From positions 124,001-188,000 of the forward strand of contig CAVONV010000032.1 of assembly GCA_963697355.1 (NCBI GenBank): a stretch of 64,000 bases of DNA, given 5' to 3'. Below are positions 35,808 through 44,985 of the stretch, in pieces. Both the position numbers and the translations under genes were made by a program. This DNA is from CAVONV01 sp963697355 (GTDB lineage Bacteria > Acidobacteriota > Vicinamibacteria > Marinacidobacterales > DATDRI01). Position 1 is the stretch's first letter, and each line of letters opens with the position of its first letter. The notes beneath the pieces were generated by a model, which saw nothing but the letters and a program-made list of their open reading frames with translations, did no database searches and was not told the origin of the DNA.

Positions 35808-36551
35808 ATGGAGCAAGAGCAGGTCGAACGCAAGCATCGCTTTTCTTGGCCCATCGCTTTCACGGCTATTTCCATCGTCGCCATCCTCGCGGGTGCCTTC
35901 GTCCTGAAATCCGTCATCGACGTGCCGCGCGATATCGCGCAAAGCGGTCGGGAGGCGGTACGCGACCTGGAACGCATCGCAAAGGCCTTCCATACGGGAA
36001 CGGTGACCACGACTTTCATCAGTTACGCCACCGAGGTGAGTGGGAGCAACTATTTGCAGTTCGCTACGCTGAAACAAATGGAGGTCTTCGAGCGAACCGA
36101 CAGCCGAGCAACGCTTTGGGGTCAGCTCGAGCTTCCCAACGTCGTCGTTCAAGCCCGAGCGCCTGTAGAATACACGTATTATCTAGATCTCAACGGCAAA
36201 TGGGAGATGAAGCTAGAAGACAACTCGGTCTTTGTCATTGCTCCCGCAATCGAGTTCAACACACCTTCCATCGACGCTTCGGCCATCCGGTACGACGTTC
36301 GGGAAGGAAGTCTCTTTCGCGACGAGGACATCGTGGTCGACAAGCTCCGTGAGGGACTGATGGAAATGTCGCGACAAAGAGCTCGGGACAACATCGCGCT
36401 GATTCGGGAACTAGGACGTCGGAAAACGGCGGAGTTCGTTCAAAAATGGCTAACTCAGACCTTTAGCGATGGGAACGCCTACCACGTCGAAGTTTACTTT
36501 CCCGGAGAGTCCCGAACGCCCGGACGACGAATAGTCGAACCGGTCAAGTAA
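35808..36551 (+). CDS. Membrane-anchored hypothetical protein
   Basis: 247 residues. One N-terminal membrane segment (~14-33, IAFTAISIVAILAGAFVL), then a periplasmic alpha/beta region with a hydrophobic core (FISYATEVSGSNYLQFATLK, then VEYTYYLDLNGKWEM) and a charged helix (RQRARDNIALIRELGRR). The size and layout are reminiscent of DUF4230 proteins, but I cannot confirm this. No ribosome site precedes the ATG; see the TATAAT note for the repeat just upstream. Confidence 0.65.
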   Translation: MEQEQVERKHRFSWPIAFTAISIVAILAGAFVLKSVIDVPRDIAQSGREAVRDLERIAKAFHTGTVTTTFISYATEVSGSNYLQFATLKQMEVFERTDSRATLWGQLELPNVVVQARAPVEYTYYLDLNGKWEMKLEDNSVFVIAPAIEFNTPSIDASAIRYDVREGSLFRDEDIVVDKLREGLMEMSRQRARDNIALIRELGRRKTAEFVQKWLTQTFSDGNAYHVEVYFPGESRTPGRRIVEPVK

Positions 36552-36599
36552 ACGACCTTTTGATCAGCACGAGTCACCGTCACTATTTGGAGGACTAGG

Positions 36600-37052
36600 A
36601 TGATGAGAGCTCTTTTATCACTATTGATATTGATGTTTAGCTCGAGCTACCTGTTTGCTGAAAGCGAGGCCTCGAAGGAAGCCGAAGAGGTGAAAGCCAC
36701 TCTAGTCGCCATGTGGGACGCCATCGAAAAGGGAGACCTCGACCGATATGCCGGCTACGTCCATTCTGACTTCACAACGTTCGGCGAGAACGATGTCTAC
36801 CTTGCTTCGGGAAAAGACCTCGAGGTACGCGGCATCGCCGACTATCTGAAACGTGCGGAAAACGTCCATACTGAAATGCACCAACCTCAAGTCAATGTTG
36901 TCGGGCAGGTCGCCTGGATCACCTACTACTGGACCGATTCGGGCGAGATCGAAGGCAAGCGTTTCTCGAGCCGAGGTAAGTCGACGCGCATCTTCGTCCG
37001 TGAAGACGGCAAATGGCTCTGTATCCATGGCCACTACACCGCGGTGCCCTAG
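36600..37052 (+). CDS. Secreted SnoaL/DUF4440-like (NTF2-fold) protein
   Basis: 150 residues with a signal peptide (LLSLLILMFSSSYLFAES). The mature part (EVKATLVAMWDAIEKGDLDR, then IFVREDGKWLCIHGHYTAVP) has the pattern of the NTF2-like fold of DUF4440/SnoaL proteins. Such proteins range from enzymes to binding proteins; nothing here gives a substrate. A GGAGGA motif precedes the start. Confidence 0.8.
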   Translation: MMRALLSLLILMFSSSYLFAESEASKEAEEVKATLVAMWDAIEKGDLDRYAGYVHSDFTTFGENDVYLASGKDLEVRGIADYLKRAENVHTEMHQPQVNVVGQVAWITYYWTDSGEIEGKRFSSRGKSTRIFVREDGKWLCIHGHYTAVP

Positions 37053-37154
37053 AAGATAAGTACTCAAGTACCCAAGGACTCAAGCAGATCTTTTTCCGAT
37101 TTCTTGAGTTCTCGGGTTCTTGAGTCTCGTCCTCCGACTTTGAGTCTTGGTGCG
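37053..37154. repeat. Low-complexity CTCAAG/CTTGAG stretch
   Basis: Repeated ACTCAAG and, further on, CTTGAGT elements (for example GGACTCAAG and TTCTTGAGTCTCG) form an imperfect inverted arrangement between two converging genes. It may act as a transcript end. Similar low-complexity stretches occur at 46.5, 49.6 and 54.4 kb. Confidence 0.5.
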
Positions 37155-38573
37155 CTACTTCTCCACCACAAGCCTGTCGGGCATGTCGGCAAGGACATAG
37201 CCAAATACACCGAGAAGGGCAATGGCTTTCCGGAAATTCTGAATGTCCACCTTGTCGAGCGTGTCGGCGTGGGTGTGGTGCCAGTCGAAGTAGTGCTCTC
37301 CCACTGTCCGTAGCCCGAGTCCCGGCACGCCAGCTTGCATCAACGGCCCGATGTCCGCACCTCCCCCACCACGAGTGACTTCTCCTGCGTCAATCACATC
37401 GAGCAGACTTCCTATCTGCTGCAGCTTCTTGAACGCGGCTTCATACTCGGGACTCTCCTCACCAGGGTCAACACCGACCTGTCCGAATCCAAACCCGACG
37501 GGGCGTTCCACGCCGCCATCCATTTCGATGGCTGCCACGTGATTTGAGACATCATCTCCAACCCACTCTCGATAACCTCGCCCGCCGCGCAAGCCGTTCT
37601 CTTCGTTGGCCCATAGAACCACGCGCAGCGTTCGGCGCGGACGGAGACCCAACTCTTTGATGATCGTGACAGCTTCCCACGCGGCGATACAGGCCGCGCC
37701 GTCGTCGTGTGCTCCCTGACCTACATCCCAAGAGTCGTAATGTCCGCCCATGACCACGACTTCTTCAGGCTTCTCGCTGCCGGTGATTTCTGCAATGACG
37801 TTCGCCGATTCGGCCTCGGGCAGTGACTTCGCTTCCATGTAGAGCTTGACCTGGACCTCTCTACCAGCTGCCGCCATTTGCTTCATCCACATGGCGTCCT
37901 CGACCGTCACTGCGGCCGCCGGAATTTTCGGAACGCCTTCCTCATAGCGCATGCCGCCCGTGTGAGGTGAGTAGATACTGGTCCCGGTCGCCGATCGCAC
38001 CAACGCCGCAACGGCCCCAAGCTTCGCGGCCTGCGACGCCCCGGCCCCGCGATACCGCACGGTGCGACCATAGCCCTCCCAGGCAACGGCATAAACCACA
38101 ATCTTGCCCTCGACGTTGTCTCTCCCCAACGATTGGAGCTCATCGAAACTCTCGACGACGACAACCGGCGCGGTGATGCCCTCTGCCGGGGTAGCGACGC
38201 TACCTCCGAGCCCGAGGATGCTAAGGGACTTTCTCACTGGAGCAACCACTTCGGCATGCTCATCACCCCGGACCCAATGGGGCACCTTCACCGGCTGGAG
38301 AATCGCTTTCTCGAGATCTTCCTTTTTCATCCCTTCATGAGCCCATTCGATGGCTTGTTCGAGCTCTTTGGACCCGCTCAACCGATGTCCGATTTCGGTA
38401 GTGAGGTACGTCAACTTCTCCCAGCCATCGACATCGGTCAGCGCCGCACCAATGATACGACCCGCCACCTCCCGGTAGCGCTCTGCCAATGATTCGTCGG
38501 CCTGAACGACAGGATAGGTGCCCGAAGACACAATGAGAATGAATGCAAGAAGACTACGTCCTCGATGGCCCAT
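37155..38573 (-). CDS. Secreted M28 metallopeptidase with PA domain
   Basis: 472 residues with a signal peptide. The M28 zinc-peptidase core shows GGHYDSWDVGQGAHDDGAA (His and Asp ligands), LWANEENGLRGGRGY (Glu pair), EMDGGVE and a final HYFDWHHTHADTLDKV His. A PA (protease-associated) insert lies at ~140-230. The order and length fit carboxypeptidase Q-like aminopeptidases that process peptides outside the cytoplasm. No neighbour gives a specific peptide substrate. Confidence 0.92.
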   Translation of the reverse strand: MGHRGRSLLAFILIVSSGTYPVVQADESLAERYREVAGRIIGAALTDVDGWEKLTYLTTEIGHRLSGSKELEQAIEWAHEGMKKEDLEKAILQPVKVPHWVRGDEHAEVVAPVRKSLSILGLGGSVATPAEGITAPVVVVESFDELQSLGRDNVEGKIVVYAVAWEGYGRTVRYRGAGASQAAKLGAVAALVRSATGTSIYSPHTGGMRYEEGVPKIPAAAVTVEDAMWMKQMAAAGREVQVKLYMEAKSLPEAESANVIAEITGSEKPEEVVVMGGHYDSWDVGQGAHDDGAACIAAWEAVTIIKELGLRPRRTLRVVLWANEENGLRGGRGYREWVGDDVSNHVAAIEMDGGVERPVGFGFGQVGVDPGEESPEYEAAFKKLQQIGSLLDVIDAGEVTRGGGGADIGPLMQAGVPGLGLRTVGEHYFDWHHTHADTLDKVDIQNFRKAIALLGVFGYVLADMPDRLVVEK

Positions 38574-38788
38574 TTGTTGCTCTCCTTTTTCATTTCTCGC
38601 TCTGCCGGCTGAGTTTGTCGGAACCTTAGGAGCATGTTAAATTCTTCGCGATTTTGCGCGGTCTGTCACTAGAAAGACATATCGTCATATGCCGACACGC
38701 GTCTCGAGCATTTCGATTGTAGCAGTAAACTCGAGCAGTTCAATGTATCCGCGTTCGTGTTGGTTGATTCACATCGGAAGCAGAAGCA

Positions 38789-39949
38789 GTGAAGAACGAG
38801 CCTCGTCAGTCTGCGCGAAAAGCTAGTCTCGTCCGGTATATCTTCGTCATCGCGGTGCTATCGGCCACATGGTGGCACGGACGAACCCGCAGCGGCCCCG
38901 AGCTGACGCCTCATTTCCAATCGATCTTTCCCCAGGCAACCACATTCAAATCCTCGAACGCCGTCTCCACCGCTCTCGATGCAGAGGGCAAGCCTCTGGG
39001 GTGGTTGACGGTAGGGAGCGCTCCCGGATTCGGAGGGCCCATGTTGGTTGCCGTTGGCATCCAACCCAACGGAGAGATCACGGGCGCGAGCGTGGTCGAG
39101 CACAAAGAAACCCCCATGTTCTTCCAAATGGTCAAGGCTCCCGACTACTTTGCATCGCTCAGCGGCCGTGGGTTCGACTCGATCCATTTCGAAGAAGACA
39201 TCGATGCCGTGACAGGAGCGACACTATCCACTGAGGCGCTCGCCGCAAGCGTCAAGGACGGCGTGACACGAATTGCCGCCGAGCAGTTCGACGTCCACAT
39301 TCCCGTACCCGCACGACCCTTCGAGTTTGGCCTCCTCGAGCTAGCCGTCATTCTCCTTTTCGCGATGGGTTTCGGCGCTCAATACCTCAGCAAACCGCTA
39401 CGCGAGGTGCTCCGGTGGGCGACTCAGGTTGCGGCACTCCTCATCATCGGCTTTTCGGAGAACTCTCCCATCACGTTAGCCAAAATCACGGCCTTGCTCT
39501 CGGGCTATCTCCCGGATGCACGGTCCAACCTCGCCCTGTACTTACTGATCGGAGGGTTTGCCCTATCGGTCCTTTTCTTGGGTAAGGATCTTTATTGCCT
39601 GCATGTTTGTCCATTCGGAGCGGCGCAAAGGTTCATCAATGCTATCGGCGGAAAGAGATTGAGCTTGCCTTTATGGTCGGTCCGCCTCATGAACAACACA
39701 AGGAACCGGGTTGTACTCGTTGCTATCGCTGCAGCCTTGGCTACAGCTCAGCCCGCCCGAGCAAGCTATGAGCCTTTCGCAGCTCTTTTCGCCCTCACAG
39801 GAACCACGCTCCAGTGGTTCCTCCTACTCATCATCTTAGTAGTCTCGTTCTTCATTCGACGCCCCTGGTGCCATTTTTTTTGTCCCATGAGGTCGTGTGA
39901 ACGGGCACTCTTGGACATCCGCACGAATCTCCTTCGGAGCAAAACATGA
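38789..39949 (+). CDS. FMN-binding and Fe-S membrane electron-transfer protein, NosR/RnfG-like
   Basis: 386 residues from a GTG start (VKNEPRQSARK). One N-terminal membrane helix, then a periplasmic FMN-binding domain with the flavinylation-type motif DAVTGATLST near residue 150. About five membrane helices follow, with two Cys clusters of NapH/NosR type, CLHVCPFGAAQR and CHFFCPMRSCE. This layout moves electrons from the membrane pool to the periplasm, as NosR does for nitrous oxide reductase. No nos genes are in the window. Its stop overlaps the next small gene (ATGA). Confidence 0.85.
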   Translation: MKNEPRQSARKASLVRYIFVIAVLSATWWHGRTRSGPELTPHFQSIFPQATTFKSSNAVSTALDAEGKPLGWLTVGSAPGFGGPMLVAVGIQPNGEITGASVVEHKETPMFFQMVKAPDYFASLSGRGFDSIHFEEDIDAVTGATLSTEALAASVKDGVTRIAAEQFDVHIPVPARPFEFGLLELAVILLFAMGFGAQYLSKPLREVLRWATQVAALLIIGFSENSPITLAKITALLSGYLPDARSNLALYLLIGGFALSVLFLGKDLYCLHVCPFGAAQRFINAIGGKRLSLPLWSVRLMNNTRNRVVLVAIAAALATAQPARASYEPFAALFALTGTTLQWFLLLIILVVSFFIRRPWCHFFCPMRSCERALLDIRTNLLRSKT

Positions 39950-40050
39950 CCAAAAGCATGATTCGCAATATCGCTCTGTGGCTCTTCTTCTTGGTGGTCA
40001 ATGGCCTAATTGCGGGGATACTGATCCAGAGTTTTCTCTTCACGGAGTAG
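39946..40050 (+). CDS. 34-residue membrane peptide coupled to the NosR-like gene
   Basis: The ATG at 39946 overlaps the stop of the flavoprotein gene by 4 bp. The product, MTKSMIRNIALWLFFLVV followed by NGLIAGILIQSFLFTE, is almost entirely one membrane helix with a basic N-terminus. Translational coupling and the lack of any other reading in this short gap support a real gene; it may be a small subunit or stabiliser of the Fe-S membrane protein. Too short to recognise by family. Confidence 0.6.
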   Translation: MTKSMIRNIALWLFFLVVNGLIAGILIQSFLFTE

Positions 40051-40179
40051 TTCGGTCCCCCCACTTGCGTCGGTGCGATTCTGCCACTATATTGTTCCTA
40101 GATGTAGAAGCTCCTCTGACAGTTGTGCCTCTCCTGATAAGAGCTCTTTCGCTATCTCCTGCGACTCAGAAAATGGTTG

Positions 40180-40256
40180 TGGGCCAGTCCACCGATAGGA
40201 CAGCCCCGACAATAGGGTGACGGTGACAGTCCACCAGGGGGACAGTCACCGGATGC
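40180..40256. repeat. REP-like repeat, GACAGTCCACC family, copy 3
   Basis: Two tandem variants: GGCCAGTCCACCGATAGGA and, after a GACAATAGGGT spacer, GGTGACAGTCCACC with GGGGGACAGTCACC. It matches copies 1 and 2 in its core but is more diverged. It separates the small membrane peptide from the CBS gene and could help end the former transcript. Confidence 0.7.
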
Positions 40257-40278
40257 TTTTTCAATTAGGGGGGACGAC

Positions 40279-40767
40279 ATGAAAAATCGTAACGCGGCGG
40301 AGTTCATGACCCGCGTGCCTCTAACGCTCTCACCGACGACCGACATCGTCGACGCCTTACACGGTCTATTGAAGAGGAGAACGCCAGAGGCCCCGGTTGT
40401 CGATGATAGCGGGAAGCTCGTTGGGATGCTCTCTGAGACGGACTGCCTCAAAGTCCTTTGCGCGGAAGCGTTCGAAGGAACACCCCAAGGTAGGGTTGCC
40501 GATTACATGAGTCGGGCTATTGATGCCATTTCTCCAGGCACCAGTATCTGCGACATCGTGAGCCGCTTCCAAGACAACAGCTATCGACGCATTCCCGTTG
40601 AAGACGATGACGGCCACATCGTCGGACAGGTCAGCCGGAGAGACATACTCCTGGCTTTCGAGTCGATGCGGGACAATCCGCGCCTATACGGAACGAAAGA
40701 CGAGCATCTCGATCTGGAAGAAAGTCCAGGAGTGGACCGCGCAATGAAGCGCGCGCGGGCCAAATAA
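40279..40767 (+). CDS. Stand-alone CBS-pair protein
   Basis: 162 residues comprising two CBS domains (about 5-60 and 78-140), with MTRVPLTLSPTTDIVDAL and the second AISPGTSICDIVSRFQDNSY. CBS pairs bind adenine nucleotides and regulate partner proteins by energy state. No enzyme domain is fused here. An AGGGGGGACGAC ribosome site precedes the ATG. Confidence 0.92.
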   Translation: MKNRNAAEFMTRVPLTLSPTTDIVDALHGLLKRRTPEAPVVDDSGKLVGMLSETDCLKVLCAEAFEGTPQGRVADYMSRAIDAISPGTSICDIVSRFQDNSYRRIPVEDDDGHIVGQVSRRDILLAFESMRDNPRLYGTKDEHLDLEESPGVDRAMKRARAK

Positions 40768-40874
40768 TACAATCACCCGAGTCATTTTGAGCGGCCGTCT
40801 AGTTGTGCGGACACGGCCTTCATTCTACAATCCTCCCGGTGCGGGTAACCGGTTCTGGAGACCAGGAGGGCCTC

Positions 40875-41822
40875 ATGAGTTTTGCGTTGTTTGCAATCAT
40901 TGCTCCTCTCTTCGTTATCGATGGTCAAGGCCAGCAGTCCGAGATCGTTCAGCCCGCCAAGTGGTGGGAAGTTCACCCGAGACCGATCTACGCTGAGCTC
41001 GAAAAGGTTGGGACATTCCAGGAATGGTTTCATGTATATAAACTCACCGAGGGCACTTACGCCATTTATGAGCCCAATCAATTCGAAGAAGCCATCAGCT
41101 ATCTCGTTCTTGGAAGTGAGCGGGGTGTCCTCATTGACGCAGGAACCGGTATCGGTAACATCAAGGAGGTGGCGCAAGAACTCACCGACCTTCCGATTTC
41201 ATCCGTTCTCACCCACGAACACTACGACCACGTAGCAGGCGCCTACCGTTTCGATGAGATCGCCGTCTTCGACAACGAGTCGGCACTAAAGAGACTCGCG
41301 GCAGGAAGAGGCAATGCCTCGCTCCAGGGCTACATTACTAAGGACTACCTGTGGAAGCCTTTGCCCCAGGGGTTCGATTCCAAGACATGGTCCATCCCCC
41401 CAATCGAGCCCTCTCGGCTATTGCACGAAGGTGATGTCGTCGAACTGGGCAACCGACCGTTGGAGGTCATCTACACCCCTGGTCATTCACCGGGCTCCGT
41501 GTGTCTCCTCGACAAGAAGCACCGCATACTATTTACGGGCGATCATTTCTATCCAGGACCCCTCTATGCTTATCCCGATGACGTCGATATCGACGACTAC
41601 ATCGCCTCCATAGAGAAGATCTCGAAACGTATCGTTGAATACGACCACGTGTGTGCTGGCCATAACGATCCGTGGGTCAAGAGCGACGTGATTCCCCGTG
41701 TCCAAGAGGCGTTCGAGACCGTCTTCGCCGGCAAGGGAGAATTCACGGAAGGTGACGGACTCCGACGTTACACATTCGATGGGTTCGGTATTATCATTCG
41801 CTCAGATATGGTGAATCGGTAG
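40875..41822 (+). CDS. Secreted MBL-fold metallohydrolase
   Basis: 315 residues from the ATG at 40875, preceded by AGGAGG; the frame extends 72 bases upstream without a better site. A signal-like N-terminus (MSFALFAIIAPLFV) is followed by a metallo-beta-lactamase fold with the zinc motif THEHYDHVAG, further His in TPGHSPGSV and Asp in TGDHFYPGP, and a late AGHNDPW. Typical glyoxalase-II or beta-lactamase-like hydrolase; substrate unknown. Confidence 0.88.
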   Translation: MSFALFAIIAPLFVIDGQGQQSEIVQPAKWWEVHPRPIYAELEKVGTFQEWFHVYKLTEGTYAIYEPNQFEEAISYLVLGSERGVLIDAGTGIGNIKEVAQELTDLPISSVLTHEHYDHVAGAYRFDEIAVFDNESALKRLAAGRGNASLQGYITKDYLWKPLPQGFDSKTWSIPPIEPSRLLHEGDVVELGNRPLEVIYTPGHSPGSVCLLDKKHRILFTGDHFYPGPLYAYPDDVDIDDYIASIEKISKRIVEYDHVCAGHNDPWVKSDVIPRVQEAFETVFAGKGEFTEGDGLRRYTFDGFGIIIRSDMVNR

Positions 41823-41917
41823 CCGCACCTCCGGCCGTCAACTCGGACCCGTGTTGGAAAGCTCAATGTCAGCGGTCTAGACAAGTCACGGCCTTACCGC
41901 AACGTCATCCAATCCCG

Positions 41918-42385
41918 CTAAACGTGCGTCGAGAACTTCAGCAACTTGGGTTTGACAAGGTTCTCGAAATCCGTGTAGGCCAACTTGATGAGCTCCGTAT
42001 GGGAGCCGGCGTTGAAGACGATCTCATCATCCTCCGCCAGCGTTTGTGCCGCGAAAACCTCGATACCGTACAGGTTGCCAAAAGGCGGCATCGCCCCTAG
42101 CTCACATTCCGGAAACATGTCTTTGAACTCTGTTTCCGTGGCAAGCTCGACCTCGGTCGCTCCCGACGCCTTCTTCAAGAGATGGAAGTCGACCTTGTAA
42201 GACGCCGGCAAGACGGCCATGGCCATTTTCCCATCCAGCCTGACCATGACGGTCTTAGCCATATCCTTGCCGGGAATGTGGGTCTTAGCTGCGATCTCCT
42301 GTGCGGTGTAGGCTTTCGAGTGTGCGATACTCACGTACTTGACCCCGTGATCGTCCAAGAAATCTTTGAGCTTCTTGACTGGCAT
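41918..42385 (-). CDS. YbaK/EbsC-family aminoacyl-tRNA deacylase
   Basis: 155 residues from the ATG at 42385 (GGGAGG upstream). Family signatures include HSKAYTAQEIAAKTHIPGKD, MAMAVLPASYKVD and the ELGAMPPFGNLYGIEVF segment. These proteins hydrolyse misacylated tRNA (Cys-tRNAPro in YbaK, Ala-tRNAPro in ProX). Which one applies cannot be told. The frame is open to 42490, but the extra segment is unlike the family. Confidence 0.9.
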   Translation of the reverse strand: MPVKKLKDFLDDHGVKYVSIAHSKAYTAQEIAAKTHIPGKDMAKTVMVRLDGKMAMAVLPASYKVDFHLLKKASGATEVELATETEFKDMFPECELGAMPPFGNLYGIEVFAAQTLAEDDEIVFNAGSHTELIKLAYTDFENLVKPKLLKFSTHV

Positions 42386-42588
42386 GGCACCCTCCCTCTC
42401 GGGACCTTCGGTGCTTCCCCCGCCAATGGAAAAGCACCTTTTCCGCCTTCTGTTACCGTCCATTCGACTCCCAACCGTCAAGAAAATCAAGTGCTAAATT
42501 GGATACTTTGACTCCAGCTCATCGCGCCAGGAACAAGACGGACCTGGGAGAAAGACCCTCAGCAGAGGTGCTATCATAAGGCTCTTGA

Positions 42589-44128
42589 ATGGGAGTCAAT
42601 GGAGCCGTGGCAGAACTATCCCGAGATCTACTGGAACGTCCCCCGGAAGAAACGGCGCGCCTGTTGTCTCTTGCCTTTCTCGAAGAGGCGACCGACGCGG
42701 TCGAGCGCTTGAGAGAAGGCACGGACCCGGAAGCGCTCCATGATTTCCGCGTCGATCTGAGAAGACTCAGAAGCTGCCTTCGTGCCTATCGCCCTTTTCT
42801 CGAAGGAAGCATCACCAAGAAGGACCGCAACCGCATCAAGAGCCTAGCCTCTTCCACCAACCAGGCAAGGGACACCGAAGTACAACTCGCATGGGTCCAG
42901 TCACAACTCGGTCGGCTGACGGATCAACAAAAGATTGGAGCTCAATGGCTCATCGATAACCTCAGCCATCGAACAGAGTCAGAGCAAACTCCTCATCTTC
43001 AAGGACGTCATGACGGAGTTCCATCGCCTTCGCCCAAAGCTCGTTGGGCGACTCACCATCGTTGCTTTCCAGCTCGATCCAACCGAGCGCGAAGGCCGGA
43101 GTACTTTCATCGCGGTTACAGGGCCCCTCATCATTGAGTACGTGGACAAATTGCGAAAGCAGCTTTCCGAGGTTCAAAGCGCCCAAGACCACGAGAAGAT
43201 CCACGACGCACGGATCAACGGCAAACGTCTGCGCTACTTACTCGAACCGCTCAGAAAGGAAGTCCCTGCAGCGAGATGCTATGTCAAAGAAATGAAAACC
43301 CTCCAAGACGTTCTGGGAGAGCTGCATGACACCAAAGTCCTCGAAGACGAAATCTCCGTGGCTTTGGAAAAATCCGCCATCGAACGAGCCCGTCGCATTC
43401 AAGAAGTATTGATTCAACAACCTTCGAAAGCGGACGGCGCCAGCGTTGACGTTTGGGAAGAGCGTCATGGTCTGGTGGAGTTGCTGCGATTGCTGAGAGC
43501 GCGTGGTAAGGAGCTTTTCGAAAGAGCTTCCACTGAGTTTCTGGGGGAGAAGGGCCGTTCCTTCTTCGAGAGTATAGAGGAAACAGGGCGACAACTTTCT
43601 TCAGAACAGGGTGCCAAGAAATCGCAACGGAAGTTCCTCCTCAACCAACTACCGGAGCTCGCCAAAGGCACACCGAGTCGACTCACGGACGAGGGGTGGC
43701 TACCCGGCAAAGCCGCGCATGAGGTCCTCCGCCGCGAGCGCTCCGGCCGACGAGTAACTCACTACCGGGTCCTCAATGAAGGTATCCCGGAGCAAGTGAC
43801 GAGAAAGTACTTTTCCACTCTCTGGCCTTTAACGGAGAAACGGCGCTTGCGAAAGCGCAGTTACGAAGTCAAGGTGGGACGTTCGGAGTGGCTCATCAGC
43901 GATTACCAAGGCCGAGATCTCGTCTTGGCCGCCTGTACTCAACCGCCCGGAGAGTCAGAGCTCGAAATTCCCGATTGGATCACCGATGTATTGATCAAGG
44001 AAGTGACGGGTGTGAAGAAATATGATGATGCTCGGATCGCGGCTGGGAGGCAACGTGCCCAGGTTAGGCACGGTCCCCGAGCGCCGGCTCCTGATAAACC
44101 GTCCGATCCTCCAAACGGACAGCGGTGA
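42589..44128 (+). pseudogene. CHAD-CYTH protein, frameshifted
   Basis: The first frame (from 42589) gives a CHAD start: AVERLREGTDPEALHDFRVD and LRRLRSCLRAYRPFLEGS. From around 42950-42990 the CHAD domain continues one frame over (SKLLIFKDVMTEFHRLRPKL, then EKIHDARINGKRLRYLLEPL, with the conserved His/Arg pattern). A CYTH-like triphosphatase domain follows (~residues 230-390 of the second frame: RKFLLNQLPELA, SYEVKVGRSEWLISDYQG, LIKEVTGVKKYDD). CHAD binds inorganic polyphosphate. One base added or removed restores a single ~510-residue protein. Order CHAD then CYTH is the reverse of the usual one. The 3' end overlaps convergent apaH by 65 bp. Confidence 0.8.
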
Positions 44129-44879
44129 GATAGCCGCCCCAGACACACCCGGTGTCGAGAGCAACCACCCCGGTCTGCATTCTGAATCCCAACGTAGCCC
44201 AATGCCCAAAGACAATGGTGGCCGATTGACTCGCCCGGCCCGGCACCTCGAACCAAGGCACACACCCTGAGGGTGCAAGGCTCGGGGGACCGTTGAAGTT
44301 TTCGCAAGGGACCCCTTGAGCCGTGCAGGTCCGGAGCGTCGACATGACGCCGGCCACGACTCGAAGTCTAGCCACCCCAGTGAGATGCTGGCTCCATACC
44401 AGTGGCGAATCGTCTTCATAGATGGCCTCGAGTAGCTCTCGTTGTCTCCCCAACCGAAGAGCTTGCTCGACTTCATGCGCGAGCGACTCGGCTTCACCGA
44501 CACTCCAGCTGGGAAGGAGTCCCGCGTGGACCAGAAGAGTTGAGCTGTCGCGGTGCACCAACGGGCGGTGTCGAAGCCAGTCAAGAAGCTCCTCGCGATC
44601 CGGTGCGCCGAGCACTTCGTCCAGTGTATCCCGCGATTTTGGCACACGAATTCCTTCGGCTAGTGCTAGAAGATGAAAATCATGATTTCCCAATACCGCC
44701 GTCACGCTATCGTCGAGTTCCTTCGCCCATCTCAGGACCTTCAGTGAGTTGGCGCCGCGATTCACCAAATCTCCGACCAACCATAGCCGGTCATGTTGAG
44801 AATCGAAATTAATTCGTTGGAGAAGACGCCGGAGTGTTTCGAAGCATCCCTGTATGTCACCAATTGCGTAAGTAGCCAC
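44064..44879 (-). CDS. apaH: ApaH, symmetrical bis(5'-nucleosyl)-tetraphosphatase
   Basis: 271 residues, close to the E. coli length. Metallophosphatase motifs are in order: ATYAIGDIQGCFETL, LVGDLVNRG, AVLGNHDFHLLALA and LLVHAGLLPSW. The C-terminus shows VFGHWATLG and ALDTGCVWGG. It cleaves Ap4A into two ADP and may decap RNA. It is intact, although both flanking plus-strand genes are frameshifted; its 3' end overlaps the CHAD-CYTH gene tail to tail. Confidence 0.95.
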   Translation of the reverse strand: MATYAIGDIQGCFETLRRLLQRINFDSQHDRLWLVGDLVNRGANSLKVLRWAKELDDSVTAVLGNHDFHLLALAEGIRVPKSRDTLDEVLGAPDREELLDWLRHRPLVHRDSSTLLVHAGLLPSWSVGEAESLAHEVEQALRLGRQRELLEAIYEDDSPLVWSQHLTGVARLRVVAGVMSTLRTCTAQGVPCENFNGPPSLAPSGCVPWFEVPGRASQSATIVFGHWATLGFRMQTGVVALDTGCVWGGYLTAVRLEDRTVYQEPALGDRA

Positions 44880-44985
44880 CTTTGATCCAATATTAGTAGA
44901 GTCGTTCGGATTCGACAGAGGGTCTCAACGACAAACGTCCCCGATGAGCCGTTAACACTCTAATGTTATTCCCGTCATCATAACC

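Noticed and set aside
38789..40050. Nitrous oxide reductase locus
   Set aside because: Only the NosR-like electron-transfer protein is present; no nosZ, nosD or copper-handling genes are nearby.
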